Source: Helianthus annuus
Taxonomy: Eukaryota; Streptophyta; Magnoliopsida; Asterales; Asteraceae
Length of the DNA stretch: 64,000 nt
Direction: 5' to 3'
Assembly (NCBI RefSeq): GCF_002127325.2
Contig: NC_035441.2
Coordinates: 155,711,122 to 155,775,121 of the forward strand
In this document: positions 10,905 through 23,246 of the stretch, piece by piece
Numbering within the stretch: the stretch's first letter is position 1
How the letters are laid out: every line of letters starts with the position of its first letter
Translations under genes and position numbers: made by a program
Notes under the pieces: generated by a model
What the model saw: only the letters and a program-made list of their open reading frames with translations
Databases searched by the model: none
What the model was told of the DNA's origin: nothing

Positions 10905-11166
10905 TCAAGGTTGTTAACAAAGTGTGTTCGGTTCAAGCTTGATCAAGCATCCGGTAAGAGTTAATTGTTCTAAGTAGATTTATTAAGTATAAAAGGGAAA
11001 CATGAATTGACGTGCATGGGAAGAGTGTGTTAACACACTCAAACCCAGAAAGTGCATTAAATAAGAACGGTTAAAACAAGTTATGAACTTGACTAAACCG
11101 AAGTAAATAAACTGTATGCTATAGATGAAATGTTTAATGCTTGATGTAAACATTTCAATTTTGAAG

Positions 11167-14100
11167 ATGACGGATAAAGGTAATGATGATGCGGTGCCGA
11201 GAGTCACCGAGCAAATGAGACAAGTGATTGCCGAGGAAGTAGGAAAGGCAATCGAAAATAGCCTATCCGGTTTTATTGATAAGATCCAAAATACGGTACT
11301 ATCGGTTGTTGATGAGAGAATCAAGAAATTGGAAGATAGTGCCAACGTAGCTAAGGAGAAATCTGGAGAGCGCAAGGGCTGCTCGTACAAAGAATTTATG
11401 GCATGTAAACCGCCACTCTACAACGGAGAGGTGGATTCGATAGTATGCCAAAGATGGTTGAGTGATATCGAAGGGGTGTTTGAGAGAACCCACTGTGACA
11501 CGAATGACTTCGTGGCTTATGGCACGGGTCAGCTGAGAGGTCAAGCAAAAGACTGGTGGGATAATAAGAAAAAGGAGATAGGAAGTGAAGCGGCGAAGGC
11601 GATGACATGGGACGAGTTTAAGGTACCATTCCTTAAACACCACAGTCCCAAAGCGGTTATCAATCGAATCAAAGAAGAATTCATTCAGCTTAGGCAGAAA
11701 GGTGAATCTATTGATAAGATCACGGGGATCTTTCTCGACAAACTGAGGTTTTGTGATGAGTTGGTGACATCCAAAGAACAGAAGGTGTATTATTATTATT
11801 ACAATATGCTAAGCGTAAAAGTATCAGGAGTTCATGACTCCCTCAAAATACGAGACTCTCACCGAAATCATTAACACTGCTCGAGAGAGGGAGATAGAGC
11901 TAAAGAAACAGATCGAAAGGGGTGAAAGAAGGGCGCAAGTGGTTAACCCAAGTCCTACAAAAAAGGCACGCACGACTGAGTCGTCGAAGAAACAAGAGGG
12001 AAAAAGCGGGTCGCAAAGCTGCAAGGTATGCGGGAAAGGGCACAAAGGTGAGTGTCGGTTTAAAGATAAGCCATGTCCCATATGTGGGAAGACAGGGCAC
12101 ACAGCTGCATTATGCCCCGGGAAGGTATCGGTGTGTTACAATGCTATCAACCGGGTCACAAGAAATTAGAGTGCCCGGAGCTAGTCGGGAGAAAGGATGG
12201 CAAGGATTCACATACGGAGACTCCAAAAGCAAAAGCCAGATCCTTCCAGTTAACGGCAGCCGAGGCGAAGGTGGAACCCGATGTGGTCTCAGGTATATTC
12301 TCCGTAAATTCAATTCCCGCACATGTGTTATTTGATACGGGTGCGAATAAATCCTTTATTTCACATGGATTTATTCGACATCCTTCATTCGAACTGACAA
12401 AATTACCTATGCCATTAGAAGTAGAAATAGGTGACAACAAAAGTTTCATTGTATGTGATGTGTGTCAAAATTGTAAAATGAGTATCGACTGTGAAGAATA
12501 CTCAATAGATTTGATTCCAATGTCGATGGGAGAATTCCAAGTAGTAGTCGGGATGGATTGGCTATCCCGACATCACGTGAAGGTCGTGTGTTTCCGCAAG
12601 GAGATTAAGCTAACATCTCCAAGTGGAAAACACGTTTACCATCTTTGGCGAAAAAGGGGGTAGCCCCGTTATGTGCTCGATGCTAAAGGCTCATAAACTC
12701 ATGAGGCGTGGATTTAAAGCGTTCATGATATACGCGAACGAACCAGACAAAGGACCGCCAAGGATTGAAGACGTACCAGTAGTATGTGAATATGCCGATG
12801 TATTTTCGGAAGATTTACCAGGAATACCGCCAGAACGGGAAGTGGAGTTCGGAATCGAATTGGTTCCGGGCGCGAAACATGTGGCCAAGACGCCGTATGG
12901 ACTCGCGCCATCAGAGCTACAAGAATTGGTGTCACAAATCCAAGACCTGCTCGATAAGGGGTTTATTCGGCCGAGTGTGTCCCCGTGGGGCGCACCGGTG
13001 CTATTTGTGAAGAAGAAGGATGGAAGCATGTGCATGTGCATTGATTACTGGGAGTTGAACAAACTCACGGTGAAGAATCAGTATCCGCTTCCAAGAATTG
13101 ACGATCTATTTGACCAATTGCAAGGTGCAAGTTGGTTCTCCAAGATTGACCTTAGATCGGGGTATCATTAGTTGAAAGTCAAAGAGGAGGATGTACCGAA
13201 GACGACCTTCCGTACACGGTACGGGCATTACGTATTTCTCGTGATGTCCTTCAGATTAACTAATGCGCCCGCGGCTTTCATGGACCTCATGAACCGGGTT
13301 TGCAAGCCAATGCTGGATGAGTTATTGATAGTATTTATCGATGACATCTTGGTATATTCAAAGAATGAAGCAGAACACGCAAGTCATTTATGTGAAGTGT
13401 TGGAGACGCTCAGAAGAGAGAAGTTGTATGCAAATTCTCAAAATGTGCTTTCTGGTTGCGAGAGGTACAATTTCTTGGGCACGTCATTAGTGCAAACGGG
13501 GTGTTAGTAGACCCGTCAAAAATAGAAGCAGTGGCGAGATGGAATCCTCCGAAAAACCCTTCGGAAATAAGAAGCTTTTTGGGGCTGGCGGAATATTATA
13601 GGAGATTCATACAAGACTTCTCCACGATTACTACACCGCTGACCAAACTAACCCATAAATACGAAAAGTTTATTTGGGGCGAGGAACAAGAAAAAGCTTT
13701 CCAGACGCTTAAAGAAAAATTGACCCACGCTCCGGTATTGTCATTGCCGGATGGATTGGATGACATGGTAGTTTACTCGGATGCGTCACATTCGGGTCTT
13801 GGGTGCGTATTGATGCAACGAGGCAATGTTATAGCCTACGCCTCAAGACAACTAAAGACTCATGAAAAGAATTACCCGACTCACGACCTTGAGTTGGCAG
13901 TACTTGTATGGGGTAAAATGCACCATCTTTACCGACCATAAAAGTTTGAAATATTTCTTCAATCAGAAGGAATTAAACATGAGGCAGAGACGGTGGTTGG
14001 AAACTGTCAAAGATTTTGATTGTGAAATACATTATCACCCGGGGAAAGCCAATGTAGTGGCAGATGCATTAAACCGAAAGGTAGATTATACGCCCATTCA

Positions 14101-15585
14101 AGTGCGATCAATGCAACTAATCGTAACATCGGGTTTACTTGAACAAATCCGAAAATCTCAAATTGAAGCATTGAAGGAAGAAAATGTGAAAAAGGAAAGA
14201 ACAGTTGGCCAATTGGAAGAATTGGCGGATGGTAACCAAGGGTTAAAGACTCGTTTTGGGAGGATATGGGTTCCAAATTCGTGTGGAGCCAAGGTGCTCC
14301 TACTTGACGAAGCCCATAAATCCCGTTATTCAATTCATCCGGGGGCAACCAAGATGTATAATGATTTATAGCAAAACTACTGGTGGCCCGAAATGAAGAG
14401 GGATGTTGTGAAATATGTGGAGAAGTGTTTAACATGTTTGCAAGTCGAAGTAGAACACCAAAAGCCGTATGGTAAACTGCAACCGTCGGATATCCCAATG
14501 TGGAAATGGGAACAAATCACGATGGGCTTGCTGACCAAACTACCCAAAACCAACCGTGATTTTGATGCTATATGGGTAGTTGTGGATAGATTGACAAAAA
14601 GTGCTCACTTTATTCCGATTCGTGAGACTTATACATCCGAAAAGATATCAGAGGTGTATACAAATGAAATCGTGGCACGTCACGGAGTACCGATGTCTAT
14701 TGTTTCCGATAGAGATACTCAGTTTTCTTCGAATTTTTGGCGCGAATTCCAAGAACAGATGGGAACCAAATTGTTCATTAGCACCGCGTACCATCCACAA
14801 ATGGATGGATAAAGTGAAAGAACAATACAGATGTTGGAGGATATGTTACGGGCATGCATTATCGATTTTGGGGGTAGTTGGGATGTCTATATACCACTGG
14901 TCGAATTTTCATATAATAACAGTTACCACGCAAGCATCGGCATGGCTCCATACGAAATGCTTTATGGTAGAAAGTGTCATACCCCGGTGTGTTGGGGTGA
15001 GGTTGGTCCGAGAGAAATTGCTCATAAAGATATAGTTCGAATCACGAATGAGAAAATTGACATGGTTCGAGCTCACTTGAAAACAGCTCAGGATCGACAA
15101 AAATCATATGTAGACAAAAGAAGAAGACCAACTGAGTTTCAAGTCGGTGACAAGGTTATGTTAAATGTATCGTCGTGGAAGGGGATTATCCGGTTCAGAA
15201 AAAGGGGGAAATTAAGCCCAAGGTTTATTGGGCCATTTAGAATCATCGAACGAGTTGGTAGAGTCGCATACCGCCTCGAATTACCCAAAGAATTGAGTGG
15301 GATACATAACACGTTTCATGTATCACATCTCCGGAAATGTCTAGCCGACGAAACAGCTTACATTCACTATGATGACATTGAAGTGGATAACAGTCTTAAC
15401 TACGCGGTGAAGCCGATCACGATTCTAGATCGTAAAGAGAAAAGCTTAAGGAATAAGGTGAGTAATCAGGTGAAGGTTAAATGGGAACACAGAAAGGGTT
15501 CGGATACCACATGCGAATCTGAGGAAGAGATGCAACGGCTCTACCCTACTTTATTTGGTACGTACTATGGTTTCGGGGACGAAAC
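11167..15585 (+). pseudogene. Gag-pol polyprotein of the Tekay chromovirus, multiply broken
   Basis: Gag starts near 11167 (MTDKGNDDAVPRVTEQ) and contains AKDWWDNKKKEIG and a cysteine-rich knuckle region (CKVCGKGHKGEC, CPICGKTGHTAALC, then CYQPGHKKLEC after a shift). Protease has LFDTGANKSFI at about 12331. Reverse transcriptase has KIDLRSGYH and FIDDILVYS near 13334. RNase H ([14 protein letters not shown]), integrase ([29 protein letters not shown]) and a chromodomain-like tail (VKVKWEHRKGSDTTCESE ... YPTLF) follow. Frameshifts lie near 11830, 12130, 12650, 13480 and 13920; in-frame stops at 13169, 14369 and 14810. The integrase motif expected as ITMDF reads ITMGL, so a catalytic Asp is also gone. 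The tail marks the Tekay clade, which tends to integrate into heterochromatin. Confidence 0.92.
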
Positions 15586-15591
15586 CCTCTT

Positions 15592-15606
15592 TAAGGGGGG
15601 TGGACT
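15592..15606 (+). other. Polypurine tract of the Tekay element
   Basis: AAGGGGGGTGGACT directly precedes the TG of the 3' LTR. An 18-nt hairpin (GGTTTCGGGGACGAAACC, 15569-15586) lies just upstream and is identical to one in LARD-3. Confidence 0.8.
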
Positions 15607-18600
15607 TGTAATACCCTGAAAATATAAAACTATATATATGTATATATATATATATATATACTAGGTTATCACCTAGGACTGCTTCCCGTGTAGTTTAATT
15701 TTATTAGTTAATAAACATGTATTTTTATTAAAATGTACATATTATCTCATTAAACTTTTACACGACATTGAATAATTGTTATTGTTTATACAATAATAAA
15801 TTAAAAAATGTCTTCATTTATGTTAACAATAACAACTTAAGTAAATACTATCATTCATAAATGCATAGACGGTCCGGTAATTTTATCACCCAAGATTTCT
15901 TCCCGGACAGGAAAATTTAAATTACATTAATAATAAATATATATATAAAATTAATGCAAATAAAATGACATATTACATAAATTACTAAAAAAGTGGATTG
16001 TATCATTAGGTAAGAAGTTTTCTTTATAAGTTGTGTACAAAAAAAATCAAGAAATAAGACAAATAATTTTACATTTACAAGTTAATTTACTAAAAGTAAC
16101 ATGAGCTCGGTCCGATTGGTATAGCACGCCCCGCCGCATCCAACGTTGTAGATGCAAGTCCTCTTTGATTTAACAAACATCTGAAATTTAATATCCTTGA
16201 AGTCACTTCATAAATAATAAACAAAGTAACAATGACTATTTAATTGCTGATTACAAAAACCACAACTAAGAACACCAACCAATAAGGCAATTCTATCTTA
16301 AGTTCTTAGCTTTTCATTAACTACCACATATCGAATAGCACCAAACCATCTACTTATAAACATGTTAATTGGAGTTATGTTAGATCTCTAACAGTTACCT
16401 TCAATTACAAACTTGACACTGTCAACTCGACCTTGCCATCAAATGAAGTCCTTTTAGGTGTGATTTATAATGAAGAATTGGAGTCTATAGCAGCATATGC
16501 ATATTCTTCTTGTCATATAAACGAACTCATGCATTTATAAACCAGTTTGAAGCCTATTTCACTAGACATATAAAGATTTTCAATATGTTTAGTTATAATG
16601 AAATGTCACGTTATGTATTTTTGAGCTACACTCGATCTAAGCATGAGCACTGATTAGCTTCTTCAACTATTCTACCTATTGAAAATAAAAAAAATGGTTA
16701 TTTTATATTATAAAAATTGAAGACGTCATGAACATGACAAAAAATATTGAAGACGAAAAGGAATTGTCACACACGTCATCAATTTTTTACTGGTTTTTCC
16801 TATCTTGAAATCTCGTCCCGATCCTCTGGCCGTCTATTATCCACATACAATTCACCAATAATAATATGGTAATTAAAAAACACCCCATAAGGTATCTAAT
16901 AATATAGGCCACCCTTCATTGTTTTATATACGTAGTGATAAAAGAACTTTTAGTTTTTTAATATGAATTAAATGAAAAAGATAAAAATAAAACACTAGCA
17001 ACGAAGAGGAAGGCCATCTGACCCAATCCCAAGGCATATCAAGTAGGTAAGTGGCGTCACTTGACCCATTTGACATGTTCAATAGAAATTACGCACTTGA
17101 CCCATTCAATAAATATTACACATTTTTATTGTGACTTCTTACCCATTTCTTGAGTTCAATAAAAATTACCCACTTGACCTCTTCAACAGAAAGCTTGCAG
17201 GTAACAAAACCAAATTCACAACTATTATCATTCTCATCATGATCATGTTCAGTATATACCTTCATCAAATTAAGTGGCAACTATTACTCAGTATATACCT
17301 TCATCAGCATCCCAAACCATCTCCATCTTGGTCATTAGTGGCCTTACCATCTTCATGTGGTTTGGTTGGATCACTAACCATACATGCTGTAAATTATAGC
17401 AGGAAACAATTAATTTAAGACAATACTTACTTGGTTCGGTAATTGTTAACATCCAGGGTCATTAATACATGAAAACAAAGCAGTACGGTTCATTTTATAC
17501 TGTGAACCCATAGAAAAAAAGGATACAACAGAAAAAAAAACTTTTTATAGCAGAAAATTTGAACTTTTCACTACCATGACTAACAAATAACAACTAAAAC
17601 ACATTTCTTTTCTTTCTTTTTTTTTTGAAATAGCAACTTTTTTTCTACTTCAATTTCTAGATGATTCTTAATTAATATAACCTCCTGTTCTTCATATCAA
17701 GGCACAAGAAATGCAAAACAAAAACATTCATTTCTTAACAAAACCTGACAGAAAGCATGAATGTGCATATAAAAATATCAGGTCTGATTTATTTCGCTAT
17801 TTAACGATAAAGCGAGCATTCGACTATTAGGTCATGTCAAAATTCAACTATACACCAACTGCAAAACACTACCTTTTCCCTGTGGCACAACAGTTCCAAA
17901 ACTCGTACTCCAACGGCATAGCCCACATCCTCCAATCTGATCAAACATAATTTTACAACATCCATGAAAGTAGGTATTAGATATGAATTCTAGTATTATG
18001 CATTGAACACTCATTAGTTCATATCAAAGATTCCACGGGTCATTTTATAAGACATCAACAACCTTAACGATACCCGTTATCAATCGACCACCAACATCTT
18101 TCTATTCCTCACGTAATATAATGTTCAGTGAATCTACTCATCTAAAATGAAGTATAAAAATGACTTTAAAAGAACCTTGCAAGTAGGACAGAGCTGAGAC
18201 CAATTTCCAGTCCAATTAGCTGTGTTGATCAGATCAATTTTCACCAAAGGACCCTGCATAGAATTTATTTGTATGGTCACACGTCGTGAACGTATTTTTG
18301 TTGTGAAATACAACACAACCACCCTTTAAACCCCCAATCATCCTCCAACGAATCCAGTAAAGAAAACTTCAATAAAAGCCGTAAATCATAATCAAGTAAG
18401 AAACGTCGGAAACAACCAAAAAATCCGACTATATGCGAAATCAAACAAAGAACATACCATGAAAATTCTATAGAATGAAGAAACGGTTCATCAAATTTAA
18501 CTTATCTCCGCCGCTGTCTACATATCTATGGCATGAACAGATAGATTCGTTTTTCATTTCTGTAGTGATTGATCAACATCTAATTGATCCTTAATCAGTG

Positions 18601-21231
18601 GTGAATATGGCGATGATTGATCTAGAAGAAAGAGGAAAGGGAGGCTAGGGTTTAGAATGGGGATTACCTGGAAGTGAATAACCTTGATTTTGGAATCCTT
18701 TGTTAAGCCATTCACATAAGCGATTCAGAGAGAATGAGATACAGGTAGAAAAAGAAGAAGCGTATGATAGTTCAAGGTTTCAGGAAAGCATATGGTAGAA
18801 CGTAGAAGCTTCAAGCCAAAGGAAGAGGGAGGCTAGGGTTTCGTGTGAAGCAGTGAAGGAAAAGATTGAGCGACATGAATTTAGGTTTTTAGATGAATTA
18901 TATACCTGGGTCATAACACGGGTCGGATCACATTAAAACGGGGATCCGCGTTCAATTTTAATACCCATTCAGTTTCCCGCCAAAACCAAATCTAATAAGC
19001 CCTAATATTATGACACGTGTCCCAATTTTTTTTATTTATTATATATAATAGATATATATTGTAATTACGAAGCGCTAAATAAACGAGAAGAGACTAACTA
19101 GGATTAAATAACCCAGTTAGATACGAGTCTTGTGATATCAAATAAATGGATGGAAACTCTTAGATTATAAATAAAACCATAATTGAGGGACTTAAGTTGT
19201 AAAGTGGGGAAACTTGAGAGATTAAAACAAAATAAACTCCACCAAACACACACTTAGGAGTGTTTGGTCGACCAAAAAACGCAGGGAGCGAGCAGGAGCT
19301 CCCTATAAACCCTAGCTCTCACTAAAAGAGATCAATTGAAGGCTTTAATCTGGTCTAAATCGAATTTCAAGCACAAATTAGTGATCACCTTGTTGAGGGG
19401 ATCATAAGGTATGTAAAATCTTGATGTTTTGATTCACCTTAAATTCTAGGTTAATTGTGAAAAACTGAAATTTAGCTTGATTATGTCTTGCATGGATGAA
19501 ATTAGAAGTGATATGATGTATAGGGATAAACCCTAGATGATTTGTTGTCAAAATCTTGCATGAGGCTTGTAGGGTTTATAATCACCAATGTAGGTGATTA
19601 ATAAGTTTGTAGAAACTTGATAAACACTAGGATTATGATTCTTGTTCTAGTGTAAACTGAGTTTTTAGAGGTAACTTCTGAAATATAGAAGTTAAAACGT
19701 GTGTAAACGTGCCTAATTGAAGTTGGTTTAAGATGAAAATTTCAAGTCATGAACTTGGTTTTGATTATGTAAAAATCAAACCCACTAGGTGTTTGTTAAA
19801 ACGCCTAAGTGAGGATTTAAAATGTTAAAAATTGGGTGAAAACGCAGATTTGATTATTATAGAGAAATATGCGTTAAGGCTTATGAAAGAGTTCTAAACT
19901 TATTGTGAATTGAACTCTTTAGGCAAAGAATCTGGATCGTCAAGCGGACAAGCCAGAGGGGATACGCGTTTGAAGGGTCTGCTCTAAAGGTACGTGACCT
20001 TAGTTCCGTTACATTATGCATAAATGTTTGGTTTTTGTGTATAAATGGTGTAGTAGTGTAACATACGCGTTTGGTGTGTCCTTGAAGTGACGAAGCTCAC
20101 TCGACATATCAAACGGGTCAAAACAATGGTTGGAATTGGTTTTGGAAAAGGTTTGGCTTGTCATCAAGTGATGGTTTTCACGCGACAACCAAACGGGTCA
20201 AAATGATGCTTTTTAAAGAATCATATGTGTCGAGACTTGAAGGTCTCGCATTACGTTAAGTGTTGGATAGCACTACGCCAATGCATTGGTCATATTAATT
20301 TAAGTTAACGAATTCGAGCTATCGGGTCAAACAATAGAAATAAATTATAAGTGTCGCTTGAAGTGGAATGCTTGAATTTTGAGGAAACAAGCATTAAGTT
20401 CTAATGTGAGCGTAAAGCCATGGAATGGCGCAAATATGCCAAGGTTTATAAGCCCGGGGATTTGGGTAATTATGTCCAAAAAGTCTTAGAACTGAAAAAA
20501 TAGTATTTTGCACTTATTGCTAATGGGTTGGATAATTGAAACAGGGATTTCATGAATCATTTGTTCGTAATTCGGTTTCCGTGATGTGAAATTTACATGG
20601 TTAGCTCTGTAATTTTATTACGGACTCATAGGAAAAAGAATGGACTAAAACGGACAATCGAGTAAAAAGTTATGATTGTTTAAAGTCAGATTTTTGTAAA
20701 ATTTTCGGAGCTGGGCAAAATGCAGGTCCAGAAACTGGACCTGCTGGAAAACGCACTCCCTCGCACCACGCGACGGGGGCATAAGGAACTGGCGCGACAC
20801 GCGGGGCCGCCCGCGACACGCGAAGGGTCGGACTAAGTCTGGCGCGTGGCGCGACAGACTAAAAACCAGAATTTTTCGATTTTCGTTATGTTTATGTATT
20901 TGGGACTTGTCTAGGCTCGATTAACATTGTCAAAACTAATTATTTATGTGGTTTTGACCTCAAGTGATGCTCGTTAGCTTCGGATGCCGATCAAGCGTGA
21001 ATTCAAGAACCGAACACCGTTTTTGAAGCTTCCGCATTAATCTAAACCTGTCTAGACAATGTTGTTTTGTAAAAAATATTAGTTGTGAATATTTGAACTA
21101 GAAGGTTCTTATGTTAACTCGCTAAACAATGTACATCTTAACTTTTAACTATGTTTTGCTAAATATGCATTTGGTTTAAAAGGGCCCGTATTTTATGATT
21201 AAAATAATAGAAATTTAAGACGAGTGTTACA
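15607..21231 (+). repeat. 3' LTR of the Tekay element, interrupted by a Helitron
   Basis: It begins TGTAATACCCTGAAAAT and ends GAGTGTTACA, matching the 5' LTR. The repeat breaks inside an AT microsatellite at 15660 and resumes at 19053 (TATATATTGTAATTACG). Without the 3392-bp insert it is about 2233 bp, against 2220 bp for the 5' copy. Many single-base differences and small indels separate the copies. Confidence 0.92.
15661..19052 (-). mobile_element. Helitron-like insertion in the Tekay 3' LTR (3392 bp)
   Basis: Comparison with the intact 5' LTR shows exactly where foreign DNA begins and ends. On the minus strand it starts TCTATTATATATAATA after a host A and ends CTAG before a host T, without target duplication, as Helitrons do. 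The 3' end can fold (CTAGGT tatc ACCTAG). A related phrase recurs at 15869-15908 between GTCCGG and CCGGAC arms. A GACACGTGTC palindrome lies near the 5' end. No Rep/helicase is visible, so it is non-autonomous. The part near 18480-18900 looks like a captured gene leader, but nothing in the body could be identified as a gene. Confidence 0.6.
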
Positions 21232-21236
21232 TCTTT

Positions 21237-22170
21237 CGTGCTTGAGCTTTATCTCCCGGGAGTGTGCCCTCTTTCAAATAGTCCAGGATCGGGGTCATCC
21301 ATGATTTTTCTTGTATGAAGATTGACATTACGTCCTCCGCTTGGCTGATAGCCGGAGTTTGCAGAGTCTCAACCAGAAATTCCTTGGACAAATGACAGAA
21401 CGCGACGGATGCAAGCTTACTCAGGGCATCAGCCTTTTTGTTCTTACTTCTCGGGATGTGGACTATCTTGCATGAATCAAACATGGACATTAAGTTGTTG
21501 ACTTGGTTTAAATACCAAATCATGTTTTCTTCGCGTGCCTCGTACTCTCCATTGACTTAGTTGGTGACTAGTAATGAATCAACGTGGGCCAGGATGGAAC
21601 TTGCATCGGCTTTGGCCGCTGTTGGACTCCGGCTAAAAGAGCTTCGTACTCTGCTTCATTGTTCGAAGTCTTGAACTCAAAATGCAGAGCGTAGGTGTAT
21701 TCTATCCCTTCCAGATCTATCAAGATTAAACCAGCTCCGGATCCTTCTTTGCTAGAGGCTCCGTCTGTGTACAGATTCCAAACTTTTGGGAGAATGGGTT
21801 TTTCCTTGGTGCTTTCTCCGGTAGGAACTTCCGTAAAAAAATCTGCCACTGCTTGGCCTTTTACCGGACCTCAGGTTTGGTAGGTAATGTCGAAAGCACT
21901 GAGCTCAATTGCCCACTTGGTGAGTCGTCCGGAGACCTCCGGTTTTCTTAGGATTTGCTGGATTTGAAGATTAGTTTGCACCTCTATGTTGAAGGCCTGA
22001 AAATACCTTCGGAGTTATCTGGATGCATGTACTAAGGCGAGTGCCAATTTTTCTACCATCAGGTACCGAGTTTCATAATCCTTTAGGATGCGGCTCACAT
22101 AGTAAACCGGTATTTGTGCTTGGTTTTGGTGCACTACGAGTACTGCGCTGATGGCAAAATGAGAAACGGA
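21237..22170 (-). pseudogene. RNase H and second (archaeal-type) RNase H of the Tat element
   Basis: From right to left: the end of the classical RNase H (SVSHFAISAVLVVHQNQ, VYYVSRIL, VEKLALALVHASR), then a linker and a second RNase H (NLYTDGASSKEGSGAGLI, FKTSNNEAEYEALLAG, then after a frameshift VHIPRSKNKKADALSKLAS). RNase H removes the RNA template during reverse transcription. The doubled domain is specific to Tat elements. Frameshifts lie near 21600 and a stop near 22014. The upstream reverse transcriptase continues at 61031 beyond LARD-1; the downstream linker to integrase continues at 8663. Confidence 0.85.
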
Positions 22171-22175
22171 GAGAT

Positions 22176-22444
22176 TGTTAGGATCTGAGGCTCTCATAAT
22201 TGTGCTTGTTTATATAATTTAAACATTAAGTGCAGCGGAAATGAACACAAACTTTGTAAGCACAATTCAGGAAGAAGATAGTTTTGATAAACACATGCTT
22301 TTCATAGAGTCGAATGATTACAATACAAAGCAGAAGATTTACAGAGCATGCTTACAAACTAAACTCCCCCTCAGCCTGATGCTCCAAGGTTGACTGCACA
22401 AGATGAAAGGCTTAGACTAGAGGAGAAAAACCCACTCAAGAGAT
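22176..22444 (-). repeat. 269-bp tandem duplicate of the outer end of the LARD-1 3' LTR
   Basis: Bases 22176-22440 repeat at 22445-22709 with few differences (for example one A/G change near 22332). The duplicate ends at CCCACTCA and is followed by AGAGAT, the flanking host bases, before the LTR restarts. The duplicated unit therefore includes a few host bases from the TSD side, so it arose after insertion. Confidence 0.8.
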
Positions 22445-23210
22445 TGTTAGGATCTGAGGCTCTCATAATTGTGCTTGTTTATATAATTTAAACATTAAGT
22501 GCAGCGGAAATGAACACAAACTTTGTAAGCACAATTCAGGAAGAAGATAGTTTTGATAAACACATGCTTTTCATAGAGTCGAATGATTACAATACAAAGC
22601 AAAAGATTTACAGAGCATGCTTACAAACTAAACTCCCCCTCAGCCTGATGCTCCAAGGTTGATTGCACAAGATGAAAGGATTAGACTAGAGGAGAAAAAC
22701 CTACTCAGTCAATCAAATGTAACAGTACAGGGTACTGTTACATTTATAGGCAAACCAAACCACTGAAGCATCTTAGCTGACGTCACCATGAAAGCGACAT
22801 CTAACAAACTAACAAACTCTATCTACTGTTCTATAACAACTGACCATACAGACACTGATTAATTTCTAAACACGGATATATAAACACTGATTCTTCATTC
22901 CACTGTTGTAGTCAACCACTGATGTTGAGCATCAGTGCTTTCTTTAAAGGGTGATCAGGCCTTGAACGAGCAGTACTTTAGTTATTCATCAGTGCTTGGA
23001 ATCCATCAGTAGATTGAGCTTCGGTCTTTAATCTTCATCAGTACTTTAGTAGCAGTTGTTCTATTGAGCAGTGTTTTGAAGTCTATCAGATGCTAGATAA
23101 CAACTGTCAAGGGGAGAGCTTAATGAAAACAACTGCTTATGATTAATCCTCTATGGTGAACTGGTTTTGGCTTTCATTATCTGTTCCTTTAGTAGGGTTC
23201 AATCCCAATA
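22445..23210 (-). repeat. 3' LTR of LARD-1 (766 bp)
   Basis: On the minus strand it runs from TATTGGGATTG (terminal TG changed to TA) at 23210 to CCTAACA at 22445. It matches 60260-61025 in equal length with roughly twenty single-base differences by eye. Pyrimidine- and TCAGTG-rich; no gene. Confidence 0.88.
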
Positions 23211-23222
23211 ATCTCCCCCTGG
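23211..23222 (-). other. Polypurine tract of LARD-1
   Basis: Minus-strand CCAGGGGGAGAT directly before the 3' LTR. Confidence 0.7.
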
Positions 23223-23246
23223 AACAGATAATGCCAAAACCCTTCA

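Larger units (their letters stand above)
8669..21231 (+). mobile_element. Tekay-type (Del) Ty3/gypsy chromovirus, full length, plus strand, decayed
   Basis: It has two LTRs with TG...CA ends (8669-10888 and 15607-21231, the second interrupted by a Helitron), a primer site, a gag-pol region ending in a chromodomain-like tail, a polypurine tract, and a perfect 5-bp TSD (TCTTT at 8664-8668 and 21232-21236). It sits between RNase H and integrase of the minus-strand Tat element, so it came later. Numerous frameshifts and stops show it is no longer autonomous. The two LTRs differ at many visible positions, more than those of the elements nested deeper in the neighbouring cluster. Confidence 0.92.

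Noticed and set aside
16085..16155. A functional tRNA gene
   Set aside because: Only A- and B-box-like words are present; no cloverleaf arms could be drawn.
8669..21231. Endogenous pararetrovirus as the source of the reverse transcriptases
   Set aside because: Every reverse transcriptase here is accompanied by LTRs, integrase or LINE features, and there is no movement protein or coat protein.
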